A DNA stretch of 64,000 nt from Evansella caseinilytica (GTDB lineage Bacteria; Bacillota; Bacilli; Bacillales; Salisediminibacteriaceae). How positions within the stretch are numbered: position 1 is the first letter of the stretch; each line of letters opens with the position of its first letter. The position numbers were made by a program, and so were the translations under genes. This document shows, one piece after another, positions 19,027-28,311 of this stretch. The stretch covers positions 186,001 through 250,000 of the forward strand of contig NZ_FNPI01000001.1 of the NCBI RefSeq assembly GCF_900107275.1, given 5' to 3'. Below the pieces are notes generated by a model. It ran no database searches, had not been told where the DNA came from, and worked only from the letters and a program-made list of their open reading frames with translations.

Positions 19027-21444
19027 ATGATCAGTTTTAATATCGGCGATATGGGGGGAAAGCTATTGCTTAAATTTCTCACGCGGTTTCAAAACGAAAG
19101 AATCACCGGCTGGAGAAGCAAATATTTCCGGAAAAGCTTTATCCTGATCTTATTAATTGCTTTCATACCCGGGCTGTTAACCGGAATCGGAATTCAATGG
19201 TTTGGCGTAGGAGAAGTGGAAGAAGAACTGATGGAGCTCCATGAACGGCAGATCGCTCAGCGTATCAAAAACGTTGACGATCAGTTTGAGTATCTTGAAA
19301 CGTCGTTGGCGCATTGGGCGTTTGATCCAAAATTCGGATACAGCTTGAATAAGCTCGATTTCGTAAGAGAATTTCAAAAAACAAGAGAAATTACCAATAG
19401 CCTTTTAGTCCTGCAAGGCAGCCACCCGTTAATTGATCAAGTGGAGCTGTTTGTCATTTCGGAAGAGCCGGTGCTGTTTACACCGAATTACCGGAAAATA
19501 ACTGAGATGGCGCAATCCGATTTTTATCAATCCTTGTTGGAGAAAGGTCAAAATATGGGCTGGGAGAGAGTAGCATATGCCTCTGCTGAAACCGACTTCG
19601 TGAAATCCGACTCGATCATGCTGACTCACAGTATACCAGGGGGAAACAGGGAGCCGTTTGGAACTATCAATGTCACGCTGGACAGTGCAAAGGTGGCTCA
19701 ACTATTAAAGACATTAACCCCTTACAACGAAGGCGCCACCTTTTTGTTAAACGAAGAAGGTCAAATGCTGCTTGCTGCTGATACAACGGATGACCACTCG
19801 TTTACAAGCTTTTTGAAAGCGCAGGTGTTGCATGAGGAAGAGGAGAGCGGCTCTTTTTCCGCTGAATATGCCGATGAAATGTACTCGGTTTCTTTTGGCA
19901 AGATAAGGAGGATTGGCACGGATTGGATATATGTCTCGGCCACCCCGATGTCATCGATTACTTCGCCGATAGTTTTTATTTCGAATTTGATTGTAAATAT
20001 CAGTATCATCGGGCTGTTAATGGCGCTGTGTATGTCGTGGCTTGCATCCGCGAGCATTTACAGCCCGGTAGGCAAGCTGATGAAAGTGTTTGCCGGGGAA
20101 AAAATGGCCGACGGATTTGGGAAAAACAGCGACGAATTTGAAATGATGAGGGAAAGCTGGACGAATTTATCGAATAAAAGCGAGCTGCTGCAGCGCCGTC
20201 TGACGGAGCAAGTTCCGGCAATAAAGCAAAGTTTTTTGCTGCAGTTGATAAAAGGGTATTTATATCATTACTCGGAAGAAGATTTGCGCAGCAGAATGGA
20301 AAGCTACGGCTGGCAAGTAAGTGATAAAACATTCATCATCCTCGATGTTCAATTAACAGGTTTAAACGATTTAGAAACGTGCTGGAACAAGGATGAAAGC
20401 CTGGTTACCTTCACGGCTGTAAATATTATTGAGGAAGTTGCCGGCATTTATTTTCACCAGTATACGATCTTAAATTATCACGATTTGTCTGTTGGCATGT
20501 TCATTGTGTTATCCGAAGAAAGCGAAAATGAGGTCATACTAAAACGCTTTGCTGATGAGCTCACCGCAACCATCAATGAAATCATTCATTTAAAAGTAAC
20601 GGTTACGATCAGTAACCCCGCGAAACATGTAAAACGAGTACCGTATTTGGTGGAGGAAGTGAGTAAAGGGAAGCGGTACCGAAACTTTGAAAACCAGAAT
20701 CAGTATATTAATCTGAGCCAAGTAACAGGTGAACAGCAGCAATATAAGGTTTTTTACCCGTTTGAAATCGAAAAAGAAATCATTCAGGCTACTAGGAGGG
20801 GAGAGGTGAAAGAAGCGGAGCTGTTAACAGGCAGGTTCCTCGATGAATTAGTAATGAACGGAATGACGGAAATAAATATACAAACTGGAATTATTCAGTT
20901 ATTCAGCAGTATTCAAAAGGAAATCCTTCATTCGGGAATTCATCCGGACGAAATCTTTCATGGGAAAAATATGTATGAGGAGCTGGCGCAATTTCGCGAG
21001 CCGCAGCGGATGGCGGAATGGTTGCTGGAAGAAGTGATCAGGCCGTATGTTGAAACGCTGGAAAGCCGTTTGAATTTCGAATTAAAGCAGCTAGTTGAAC
21101 ACGTTATCAGCCATATTCACGAGCATTATATGGAAGATATTTCACTCGAAAGCTGTGCGGATGAAATTGGGATTAATCCATATACATTAAGCAGAGCTTT
21201 CAAAAAAATCGCCGGCATTAATTTCATCGATTATCTCACCCGGCTGAGAATTGAAGAAGCAAAGGAGCTGTTGCTGAATACCGATATGATGATAAGTGAC
21301 ATATCGGAAAAGGTAGGGTATCGGCACAGTTATTTTAACCGGATATTTAAAAAGCATGTCGGTATTCCGCCGAGCCAGTACAGAAAAATGAAGTCGAGAA
21401 CGATGACCATCGCGGTAGTCCAAAACAATGATGTGACATTGTGA
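19027..21444 (+). CDS. yesS: YesS-type membrane sensor and AraC-family regulator
   Basis: This is a one-protein sensor and activator, like B. subtilis YesS (about 760 residues), which sits in the same pathway. The order is: membrane segment at about 35-57, an extracellular sensor domain to about 310, a second membrane segment (about 315-338), a cytoplasmic linker, and two AraC-type helix-turn-helix motifs at the C-terminus (about 690-790; ISLESCADEIGINPYTLSRAF and ISDISEKVGYRHSYFNRIF, shown in part as GINPYTLSRAF and VGYRHSYFNRIF). It probably senses a rhamnogalacturonan breakdown product outside the cell and activates the surrounding genes. The start is uncertain: ATG at 19027 has a poor ribosome site, and TTG at 19066 follows GGGGGGAAAG. 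Confidence 0.9.
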   Translation: MISFNIGDMGGKLLLKFLTRFQNERITGWRSKYFRKSFILILLIAFIPGLLTGIGIQWFGVGEVEEELMELHERQIAQRIKNVDDQFEYLETSLAHWAFDPKFGYSLNKLDFVREFQKTREITNSLLVLQGSHPLIDQVELFVISEEPVLFTPNYRKITEMAQSDFYQSLLEKGQNMGWERVAYASAETDFVKSDSIMLTHSIPGGNREPFGTINVTLDSAKVAQLLKTLTPYNEGATFLLNEEGQMLLAADTTDDHSFTSFLKAQVLHEEEESGSFSAEYADEMYSVSFGKIRRIGTDWIYVSATPMSSITSPIVFISNLIVNISIIGLLMALCMSWLASASIYSPVGKLMKVFAGEKMADGFGKNSDEFEMMRESWTNLSNKSELLQRRLTEQVPAIKQSFLLQLIKGYLYHYSEEDLRSRMESYGWQVSDKTFIILDVQLTGLNDLETCWNKDESLVTFTAVNIIEEVAGIYFHQYTILNYHDLSVGMFIVLSEESENEVILKRFADELTATINEIIHLKVTVTISNPAKHVKRVPYLVEEVSKGKRYRNFENQNQYINLSQVTGEQQQYKVFYPFEIEKEIIQATRRGEVKEAELLTGRFLDELVMNGMTEINIQTGIIQLFSSIQKEILHSGIHPDEIFHGKNMYEELAQFREPQRMAEWLLEEVIRPYVETLESRLNFELKQLVEHVISHIHEHYMEDISLESCADEIGINPYTLSRAFKKIAGINFIDYLTRLRIEEAKELLLNTDMMISDISEKVGYRHSYFNRIFKKHVGIPPSQYRKMKSRTMTIAVVQNNDVTL

Positions 21445-21514
21445 CTGCGCTGTATAAGTTCAATGAGCAGGTTAGAGGATGGTTAACGAATCGATTGAGC
21501 AGGGAGGGAGCAGA

Positions 21515-23689
21515 TTGACAAGTTATTTTCCAGAAAACGAAAGCATTTTTTCCAAGGTGAACGGTCATACTGAAGCAGTCGTCGCGGCGATTGTCAACCG
21601 CTATATCGGTAGCAATCCGCCGCATCCGGTAACTTATCGGGCATATCCTGCTGGCGGATTTACGAGATTAAGTGATTATCGCTACGATTTTCGCTTCGAT
21701 GGAAAATTTCCAGATTGCAGGGATGGACAATTCATTTATGCCTGGGGAAAAATATGGCAGGAAACGGTATCGGAATCGCCGTTTGCCTTAAACTGCTACG
21801 GACCGCTGCAGCTGTATCTCAACGGCGATCTTGTTTATCGATCGACGATTGTGGAAGAATTGGACCCGGATCGACGGGTGGATTTGCGCTTCAAGCTGCA
21901 AAAAGGCTGGAATCACTTTGTGCTGCGCTTTATGAAAACCGCTTCAGGAATCGGCGGAGTGTTCGGTACAGGCTCATTCAAAAGGTATCCACTGCATTTT
22001 TTATCACCGACGGCAGAAAGGGAGGGGCAGGAAGGCTGGATTTTTACCCCGCCGCTTGACGGGCCGTTGACGGTTCTGCCAAAGGAAGGCTGCGAGGCGG
22101 AAAGACCTTGTTGCTGGCTGCCGCAAGCAGAATGGCCCGCGTCCTGTAGTCAATGGCAGATGACGAGAATGTTCGGCAACAAACCGGAGTACACCGCGTT
22201 AGCGTGGACAAAAGTAAAGCAACCATGTCTGGAGCCGCAGGAGCTGACGCTGAGCGGGGAATGCCAAGGGAAGATCGAAGTGTTAGTGAACGACGAAGCA
22301 GTTTTCCACGCCGCAGCGGATCAGGTTTTCCGGCTGTCCGTCACATTGCCTTTCGGCGAGCATGACGTTACGGTAAAAAGCACATGCACTGGCGGGAATT
22401 GGGGGTTTCTGCTGACCCCGGATCAGGAAGGCGTCGAGCTTGTCCTTCCGTTTCCGGTAATGGGCGCTAAGGGGGAGTGGTTGTTTCTCGGTCCTTTGGA
22501 TAAGAAAACAATGGTTGATGCTGCTGAGGCGAAGCGTCTTGTCAGTACGGTGGAGGGGGCGGAAGAAAAGGTGTTCTGGCGGCTGGATCGACCGAACCTG
22601 CAGGTGAGACCGTATTTGGAAAATCATCTGTTCGGCAAATGGGACTATCCGCTGGGCGTCACATTATATGGGCTATTGGAAGCAGGGAAGGCGCTGAAAC
22701 GTCAGGACGTCGTTGATTATGTAATGAAACATATTGAAATAGCGACATCCTTATACAAGTATTCATTATGGGATAAAGAACAGTACGGTGCAGCAGGGGT
22801 CAATCATCAGCTTTCCTCGATGGATAGCTTGGACGACTGCGGGTCTTTTGGTGCGACAATGCTGCTTGCGGGGGAAACGACTGCGATCAGAGATGCAGCT
22901 GCTGCAGCGAAAGTTATTGCCAATCATATCACGAAGGTACAGGATCGGCTGGCAGACGGAACATTGTACCGCCGCTTCGGAAGCGTTGCTTTTATGAGGG
23001 ATACGATCTGGTGCGATGATTTGTATATGAGTACCCCGTTTTTATGCCGCTATTTTCAAAAAACAAGGGATATTTCCTACCTTGATGATGCAGTAAAGCA
23101 GTTTTTACATTATAAGAAATACATGTATCTTCCTGAGTCAAACATCATGTCGCATGTGTATGATTTGAAGTTTGCCAAAGCGACGAACGTCCCTTGGGGG
23201 CGGGGAAACGGTTGGGTATTATTTTCTTTGTCGGAATTGTTGGCGGTGCTGCCGGAAGCCTACAAAAAAAGAAAGGAGCTGCTGACATTTTTCCGTGAAT
23301 TGTCCGCCGGTTATCTGCGCCTGCAGGGAACGCATGGCATGTGGCATCAAGTACTGACCGATCCTGAATCATATGAAGAAACATCATGTACTTCCATGTT
23401 TGTCTATGCTTTTTCCCGTGGAATCCGCTTGAACTGGCTGGAGGAAAAAGCAGCTTATGTTTCCGCGGTGATGCGCGGCTGGGAAGGAATCAACCGGATG
23501 GCTGTCGATTGCCGCGGAAATGTTTACGGTGTTTGCCAAGGCTCAGGCTACTCGTTTACCGCCGACTACTATAAACATGATTTGTCATGGCTGCTAAATG
23601 ATACTCACGGGATCGGGATCGTTCTGCTGGCGGGAATCGAAACGATGAAGCTGAAAAAATGGCTTGAAAGGGCTCAAAGGCAGGTGTAG
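21515..23689 (+). CDS. GH105-type unsaturated rhamnogalacturonyl hydrolase with long N-terminal extension
   Basis: The C-terminal ~370 residues are a GH88/GH105 (alpha/alpha)6 barrel that removes the unsaturated galacturonic acid left by lyases. Likely catalytic aspartates are in MDSLDDCG (near 438-441) and in WCDDLYM (near 501-502); NVPWGRGNGW and the ESYEETSCTSMF region are further family marks. The first ~350 residues look like beta-sandwich material, absent from B. subtilis YesR or YteR (about 340-370 residues). No signal peptide is present, so it is cytoplasmic. I chose TTG at 21515 because GGGAGGGAG precedes it; ATG at 21479 is possible. The gene is followed 4 bases later by the next one. 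Confidence 0.87.
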   Translation: MTSYFPENESIFSKVNGHTEAVVAAIVNRYIGSNPPHPVTYRAYPAGGFTRLSDYRYDFRFDGKFPDCRDGQFIYAWGKIWQETVSESPFALNCYGPLQLYLNGDLVYRSTIVEELDPDRRVDLRFKLQKGWNHFVLRFMKTASGIGGVFGTGSFKRYPLHFLSPTAEREGQEGWIFTPPLDGPLTVLPKEGCEAERPCCWLPQAEWPASCSQWQMTRMFGNKPEYTALAWTKVKQPCLEPQELTLSGECQGKIEVLVNDEAVFHAAADQVFRLSVTLPFGEHDVTVKSTCTGGNWGFLLTPDQEGVELVLPFPVMGAKGEWLFLGPLDKKTMVDAAEAKRLVSTVEGAEEKVFWRLDRPNLQVRPYLENHLFGKWDYPLGVTLYGLLEAGKALKRQDVVDYVMKHIEIATSLYKYSLWDKEQYGAAGVNHQLSSMDSLDDCGSFGATMLLAGETTAIRDAAAAAKVIANHITKVQDRLADGTLYRRFGSVAFMRDTIWCDDLYMSTPFLCRYFQKTRDISYLDDAVKQFLHYKKYMYLPESNIMSHVYDLKFAKATNVPWGRGNGWVLFSLSELLAVLPEAYKKRKELLTFFRELSAGYLRLQGTHGMWHQVLTDPESYEETSCTSMFVYAFSRGIRLNWLEEKAAYVSAVMRGWEGINRMAVDCRGNVYGVCQGSGYSFTADYYKHDLSWLLNDTHGIGIVLLAGIETMKLKKWLERAQRQV

Positions 23690-23693
23690 TGAT

Positions 23694-26159
23694 ATGGAGA
23701 TGATACGCGATCAGTTTTTTCAACCGCCGGAAGAATATACGCCGATTCCTTTCTGGTTTTGGAACGACCGCTTGACGGAGGCGGAAATTATCCGTCAAAT
23801 CCACGATTTTTACGACAAAGGCGTTACCGGCTTCGTCTTGCATCCGCGCATTGGAATCCCGAAAGACATCGGCTATTTATCTGATCGCTTTATGGAACTC
23901 GTGTATGCAGCGGTAAAGGAAGCGAGTGCCTTGGGAATGACGGTTATTCTTTATGATGAAGGCATGTATCCATCTGGCGCGGCGAACGGACAGGTAGTGA
24001 AAGAGAACCGGAAATACGCGAGCCGCGGCCTGAAGATGGTGGAATATCCGTGCCATCCATCCGGAATGGAAATTACTGTACAATTGTCGGCAGACGAAGA
24101 ACTTGTTTCGGTTCAGGCCGTTGAAAAACGAACGGATAGTTCCATTCATCCCGACAGCACGAGAGTATTGGTAAATAATGAAAACAAGCTGGTGTTCACG
24201 CCGCCGACTGAGCAGACTTGGTCGCTGTTACTGTTTATCGAAACGTACACGAAAGGTACGATTCGCGGCATTCATTATGGGGAGGATGACGGGGAGGCAC
24301 AGGCGCCGCCGGCTGCGGATCTCCTCAATCCAGCGGCGGTAAATACATATATTCGCCTTACCCATGAAAAATATTTTGCTGCCTTGAAGGCGTTTTTTGG
24401 CAAAACAATCATTGCTATGTTTACCGATGAACCAGATTTGGCAGGAAGGAATTCCTTGCCGGATTTGATGCCGTGGACCGGGGATTTTTTAACGTATTAC
24501 AAACGGGCAGAAAATAAGGAAACGTGGCTCCCGGCCCTCTGGTTCGATGCGGGGAAGGATACCGCGGAAATAAGAAGGCGGTACCGGAAAACCGTCAAGC
24601 GAAAGTTAGGAGAATCGTATTACAAGCCAATCAGCACTTGGTGTGAACAGCGTCATATCGCCCTTGCCGGTCACCCGGCAGACAGCGATGATATCGGGTT
24701 GCTGGAGTATTTTCAGCTTCCAGGGCAAGATATTGTTTGGCGCTGGGTTGGTCCGGAAGAGGGAAAGGCGCTGGCAGGGCGCCATTCCACCGCCGCAAAA
24801 TGTTCTGCAGACGCGGCGAGGCACCGGGGAAGGCGAAGAAATTTAAACGAGGTGTTAGGTGTCTGCGGGAAAGAAAGCAATTGGGCGTTGCATCCCAGCG
24901 ATATGAAATGGTATTTTGACTGGCTGTTTGTCAGAGGAGTCAATCTCATTGTGCCGCACGCTTTTTATTATTCCGTCAGCGGAAAAAGAAGCCGTGAACG
25001 ACCGCCGGATGTCGGCCCGAACAACAGCTGGTGGCCATATTATAGGCATTTCTCCCAGTATATAAAACGAATGAGCTGGCTGATGACAGACTGTGTGAAT
25101 CTCACCGTCATCGCCGTGCTTTGCGAGACGGATCAACTGCCGTGGAAAACTGTGAAGCCATTTTATGAAAATCAAATAGAATTCAATTATCTGGAACAAG
25201 CTTTATTGTCCGGCCGGGCGAGGATTGCGGGAGATGTTATCCAGATTGCCGGGCAGGTATATAACATTGTCGTGATTGAAGATACAGTGCATTTAGAGGA
25301 ACGAACAATCAAAAAATTAACCGATTTCATGTTAGCAGGCGGCACCGTTATCACCGTCGGAGAACAAGCCGAAGAGCAACAGCAACTGATGAGGAAGGGG
25401 GCAATTCCCCTTGCGAGTGAGGCGGCTCTCGTCGATGTATTAAATGGGATCAGCGAGCGGCAAATAGTAATAACTCCACAGGATACAGACATTCGAGCCA
25501 GTAAAATTCAAAAGGCCGGTTGTATTTTTTACATTATTGTCAATGAAGGTGAGAAGAAGTATGAAGGCAGCTTACAGGTAAAAGAAAAGGGAAAAATTGA
25601 GGAGTGGGATCCCTGGAAGTCAACGATCAGAGATGCCTCCAGTGTACAGCACAAACACTATCGTACTGTCCCGGTTGATTTGAATCGGAGGGAAGCGCTT
25701 ATTTACTGTATCGATCCCGGTCAACAACAAACACACATAGAAGCCGCCGCTCCTCAAGCTAATACGAGAATAATGACAACTTTGGATAAATGGTCGATCG
25801 GACATCCGGCGACGCCGGTGGATAACACTTTGCGGTCATGGACGGAATGGGAAGGAATGGAATATTATTCCGGGACAATTGTGTATGAAACGGCATTTGA
25901 AGTCGGGGAAGCGGATATCGCAACGGCGATTGTCCTTGATTTAGGGGAGGTGCACGAAATCGCTGATGTCTCCATAAACGGGCAGGAGATTGGTGTCAAA
26001 ATGTGGGCACCTTACCGTTTTACTCTTGAACGTCATCATCTCAAACCGAGGAACAGATTGCGGATTACCGTCACCAACAGTTTAGCGAATCAAATGGACC
26101 GACTGCCGTTGAAATCCGGATTATTGGGTCCTGTTACTCTTGAAGTGGTTGCTCTCTAA
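23694..26159 (+). CDS. GH106-like glycoside hydrolase, probable alpha-L-rhamnosidase
   Basis: The N-terminus (PIPFWFWNDRLTEAEIIRQI, then GVTGFVLHPRIG) and the YDEGMYPSGAANG segment look like the barrel of GH106-type proteins. The last ~110 residues form a GH2-like jelly-roll with LDLGEVHEIADVSINGQEIG, WAPYRF and VTNSLANQ, as in GH106. Characterised GH106 enzymes remove L-rhamnose; here the substrate would be the rhamnose freed after GH105 action. At 821 residues it is shorter than the usual ~1000 or more. ATG at 23694 follows GGCAGGTG. It has no signal peptide. Activity on rhamnose is inferred from family resemblance and context; I could not confirm the catalytic glutamates. Confidence 0.75.
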   Translation: MEMIRDQFFQPPEEYTPIPFWFWNDRLTEAEIIRQIHDFYDKGVTGFVLHPRIGIPKDIGYLSDRFMELVYAAVKEASALGMTVILYDEGMYPSGAANGQVVKENRKYASRGLKMVEYPCHPSGMEITVQLSADEELVSVQAVEKRTDSSIHPDSTRVLVNNENKLVFTPPTEQTWSLLLFIETYTKGTIRGIHYGEDDGEAQAPPAADLLNPAAVNTYIRLTHEKYFAALKAFFGKTIIAMFTDEPDLAGRNSLPDLMPWTGDFLTYYKRAENKETWLPALWFDAGKDTAEIRRRYRKTVKRKLGESYYKPISTWCEQRHIALAGHPADSDDIGLLEYFQLPGQDIVWRWVGPEEGKALAGRHSTAAKCSADAARHRGRRRNLNEVLGVCGKESNWALHPSDMKWYFDWLFVRGVNLIVPHAFYYSVSGKRSRERPPDVGPNNSWWPYYRHFSQYIKRMSWLMTDCVNLTVIAVLCETDQLPWKTVKPFYENQIEFNYLEQALLSGRARIAGDVIQIAGQVYNIVVIEDTVHLEERTIKKLTDFMLAGGTVITVGEQAEEQQQLMRKGAIPLASEAALVDVLNGISERQIVITPQDTDIRASKIQKAGCIFYIIVNEGEKKYEGSLQVKEKGKIEEWDPWKSTIRDASSVQHKHYRTVPVDLNRREALIYCIDPGQQQTHIEAAAPQANTRIMTTLDKWSIGHPATPVDNTLRSWTEWEGMEYYSGTIVYETAFEVGEADIATAIVLDLGEVHEIADVSINGQEIGVKMWAPYRFTLERHHLKPRNRLRITVTNSLANQMDRLPLKSGLLGPVTLEVVAL

Positions 26160-26187
26160 GAATCATCAATCCAAGGAGGGAAGCATT

Positions 26188-26883
26188 GTGAGATATCGGC
26201 AGTTTACTGCGGGAGAATGTATCTATGAAAATCCGCTGTCAGAGCAAAAACATATTGACGGCTGGGTGTTAGAAGGAAATGCGAAAATTTCTTTTGAAGA
26301 GAACCGGCTTCATTTAGAAAACGAATTAGATCCTGATGTCCATGGAGACAATGCTCATTGGGTGTTTTGGTGCAAACAGGATTTTCCCGATCAAATAATG
26401 ATCGAATGGGAGTTTTATCCAATTAAAGAGCCGGGGCTGTGCATGATTTTTTTTGCCGCTAACGGGAAAAGCGGTCTTGATTTATTTGATCCTTCCCTGC
26501 CGGTGAGAGAGGGAAAATATCCGCAGTATCATTCCGGTTCGATGGATGCGCTGCATTTGTCTTACTTTAGGCATAAGCATGCAGACGAGCGTGCATTCCG
26601 CACATGCAACTTACGTAAAAGCTGCGGCTTTCACCTCGTTGCCCATGGAGCAGATCCACTCCCGCCGGTGGAGGATGCGCTACCGCCGTATCGCATAAAG
26701 CTGATTAAATATGAGCAGCTTGTGCAGTTTTCCATTAATGAGCTCCCGATACTGGAGTGGGAAGACGACGGAAGATCATACGGTCCGGTATACGGCGGCG
26801 GGAAAATCGGGCTGAGGCAAATGGCACCGATGAAAGCGGCCTATGCCAATTTGAAGGTTTCTCGTATTTTAGCTGTCGACTGA
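26188..26883 (+). CDS. yesU: YesU-like protein (DUF1961)
   Basis: This 231-residue protein resembles B. subtilis YesU (about 220 residues), a DUF1961 protein of concanavalin-like fold that is encoded next to YesT. Recognisable stretches include YENPLS near the start, FWCKQDFPDQIMIEWEF, YHSGSMDALHLSYFRR-like YHSGSMDALHLSYF, and YGGGKIGLRQMAPMKAAYAN near the end. GTG at 26188 follows AAGGAGGGA, which decides the start; the frame is open upstream into the previous gene. No signal peptide is seen. It may bind or cleave a rhamnogalacturonan fragment, but its function is unknown. Confidence 0.85.
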   Translation: MRYRQFTAGECIYENPLSEQKHIDGWVLEGNAKISFEENRLHLENELDPDVHGDNAHWVFWCKQDFPDQIMIEWEFYPIKEPGLCMIFFAANGKSGLDLFDPSLPVREGKYPQYHSGSMDALHLSYFRHKHADERAFRTCNLRKSCGFHLVAHGADPLPPVEDALPPYRIKLIKYEQLVQFSINELPILEWEDDGRSYGPVYGGGKIGLRQMAPMKAAYANLKVSRILAVD

Positions 26884-27043
26884 CGATGCTGTCTGCTCCG
26901 TTTATTCTCCTTTAGGGATGAGGAATACGCACTTTTAACAACATTCGGCGTTGACAATTGGAAAGGAGCGTTTGGCGTCGCGGCGATATATTTTTTGAAA
27001 TTGTATTTTCCGGAATTCACAATAATGAAGGGAGAGGGATAGT

Positions 27044-27706
27044 TTGTGCGGAAAAGTGAACGTATATCTTGCGGGAGATTCAACGGTTCAGACGTATGAC
27101 AAATCAGATGCACCGCAATCCGGGTGGGGAAAATGGCTAGCGACCTTTTTTCCTTGCAACGTCACCGTATTGAATCATGCTATTGGCGGTAGAAGCTCGA
27201 AAACCTTCATTACGGAAGGCAGGCTTGCTGCGATCGTTGAGCAAATACGGGAAAATGATTATCTTTTTGTGCAAATCGGCCATAATGATGCAACGAAAAA
27301 CAAGCCGGAACGTTATACGGAACCGTTTACGACCTATAAAAACTATTTGAAAATGTATATTGACGGGGCCAGATCACGGAAAGCAATTCCGGTTTTGTTG
27401 ACACCTGTTGCAAGGCTTCATTATGAAAACGGCACTTTTGTTAATGATTTTCCGGAGTACTGCCGGGCAATGAAAGAGGTGGCAGCGGAAAAAGATGTAT
27501 TGTTGATCGATTTAATGGCAAGGAGCCTAGAAGAGTATGCATCTGCAGGTTATGAAGCGGTACGCAGTTATTTTATGATATCCGTTAATGGAGCGGATTG
27601 CACTCATTTTACGGAAACGGGAGCAAAAGTGATTGCCCGGCTTGTTGCTGAAGGAATTCGCGATTTAAACATCGAATTATCCAGCTGTGTGAGAATGAAA
27701 AAATAG
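27044..27706 (+). CDS. yesT: Rhamnogalacturonan acetylesterase (YesT/RhgT, SGNH hydrolase)
   Basis: It removes acetyl groups from rhamnogalacturonan-I fragments. All SGNH blocks are present: block I GDSTV with nucleophile S13, block II glycine in IGGRSS, block III N81 in IGHND, and block V D185 and H188 in DCTHF. This makes a complete catalytic triad S13-D185-H188. The length of 220 residues is typical of the family, and there is no signal peptide, so it acts in the cytoplasm. The TTG start at 27044 follows GAAGGGAGAGGG. It is the last gene of the cluster and is followed by a tandem repeat array. Confidence 0.93.
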   Translation: MCGKVNVYLAGDSTVQTYDKSDAPQSGWGKWLATFFPCNVTVLNHAIGGRSSKTFITEGRLAAIVEQIRENDYLFVQIGHNDATKNKPERYTEPFTTYKNYLKMYIDGARSRKAIPVLLTPVARLHYENGTFVNDFPEYCRAMKEVAAEKDVLLIDLMARSLEEYASAGYEAVRSYFMISVNGADCTHFTETGAKVIARLVAEGIRDLNIELSSCVRMKK

Positions 27707-27745
27707 ATGAACAGCGCTGGAAAATGCGGTATAATAATATTCGCA

Positions 27746-28261
27746 GGCGCTGTTTCCCCGCACTTATTGAACTTCCTCCATAAGATATGTGTTCAAAAAG
27801 GAGGACATAACAGCGGCAAGAAGGTCGAGGCGCGGCAGGCTCGAGCAGCGCAGCGTACACAACACGTACGTGAGCAGCACAGAGACAACGCAACGAAGAG
27901 ATTCGCAGGCGCTGTTTCCCGCACTTATTGAACTTCCTCCGTAAGATATGTGTTCAAAAAGGAGGACATAACAGCGGCAAGAAGGTCGAGGCGCGGCAGG
28001 CTCGAGCAGCGCAGCGTACACAACACGTACGTGAGCAGCACAGAGACAACGCAACGAAGAGATTCGCAGGCGCTGTTTCCCGCACTTATTGAACTTCCTC
28101 CGTAAGATATGTGTTCAAAAAGGAGGACATAACAGCGGCAAGAAGGTCGAGGCGCGGCAGGCTCGAGCAGCGCAGCGTACACAACACGTACGTGAGCAGC
28201 ACAGAGACAACGCAACGAAGAGATTCGCAGGCGCTGTTTCCCGCACTTATTGAACTTCCTC
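27746..28261. repeat. Tandem array of family C elements, 161-bp unit
   Basis: A partial right end (27746 to about 27778) is followed by three copies that start at 27789, 27950 and 28111. The unit is exactly 161 bp and the copies look identical. Each begins GTGTTCAAAAAGGAGGAC and ends TTATTGAACTTCCTC, with a 10-base joiner such as CGTAAGATAT between copies. AACAGCG near the left pairs with CGCTGTT near the right. There is no protein gene; the long open frames read out of it on the minus strand are repeats of one another. Confidence 0.92.
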
Positions 28262-28311
28262 TTACAAAAAGGCACGGAAAGAAATACAAATGAAAGGAGG
28301 GACAGTGAACA

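Noticed and set aside
27746-28261. CRISPR array
   Set aside because: The unit is 161 bp, the copies are identical, and there are no variable spacers or cas genes.
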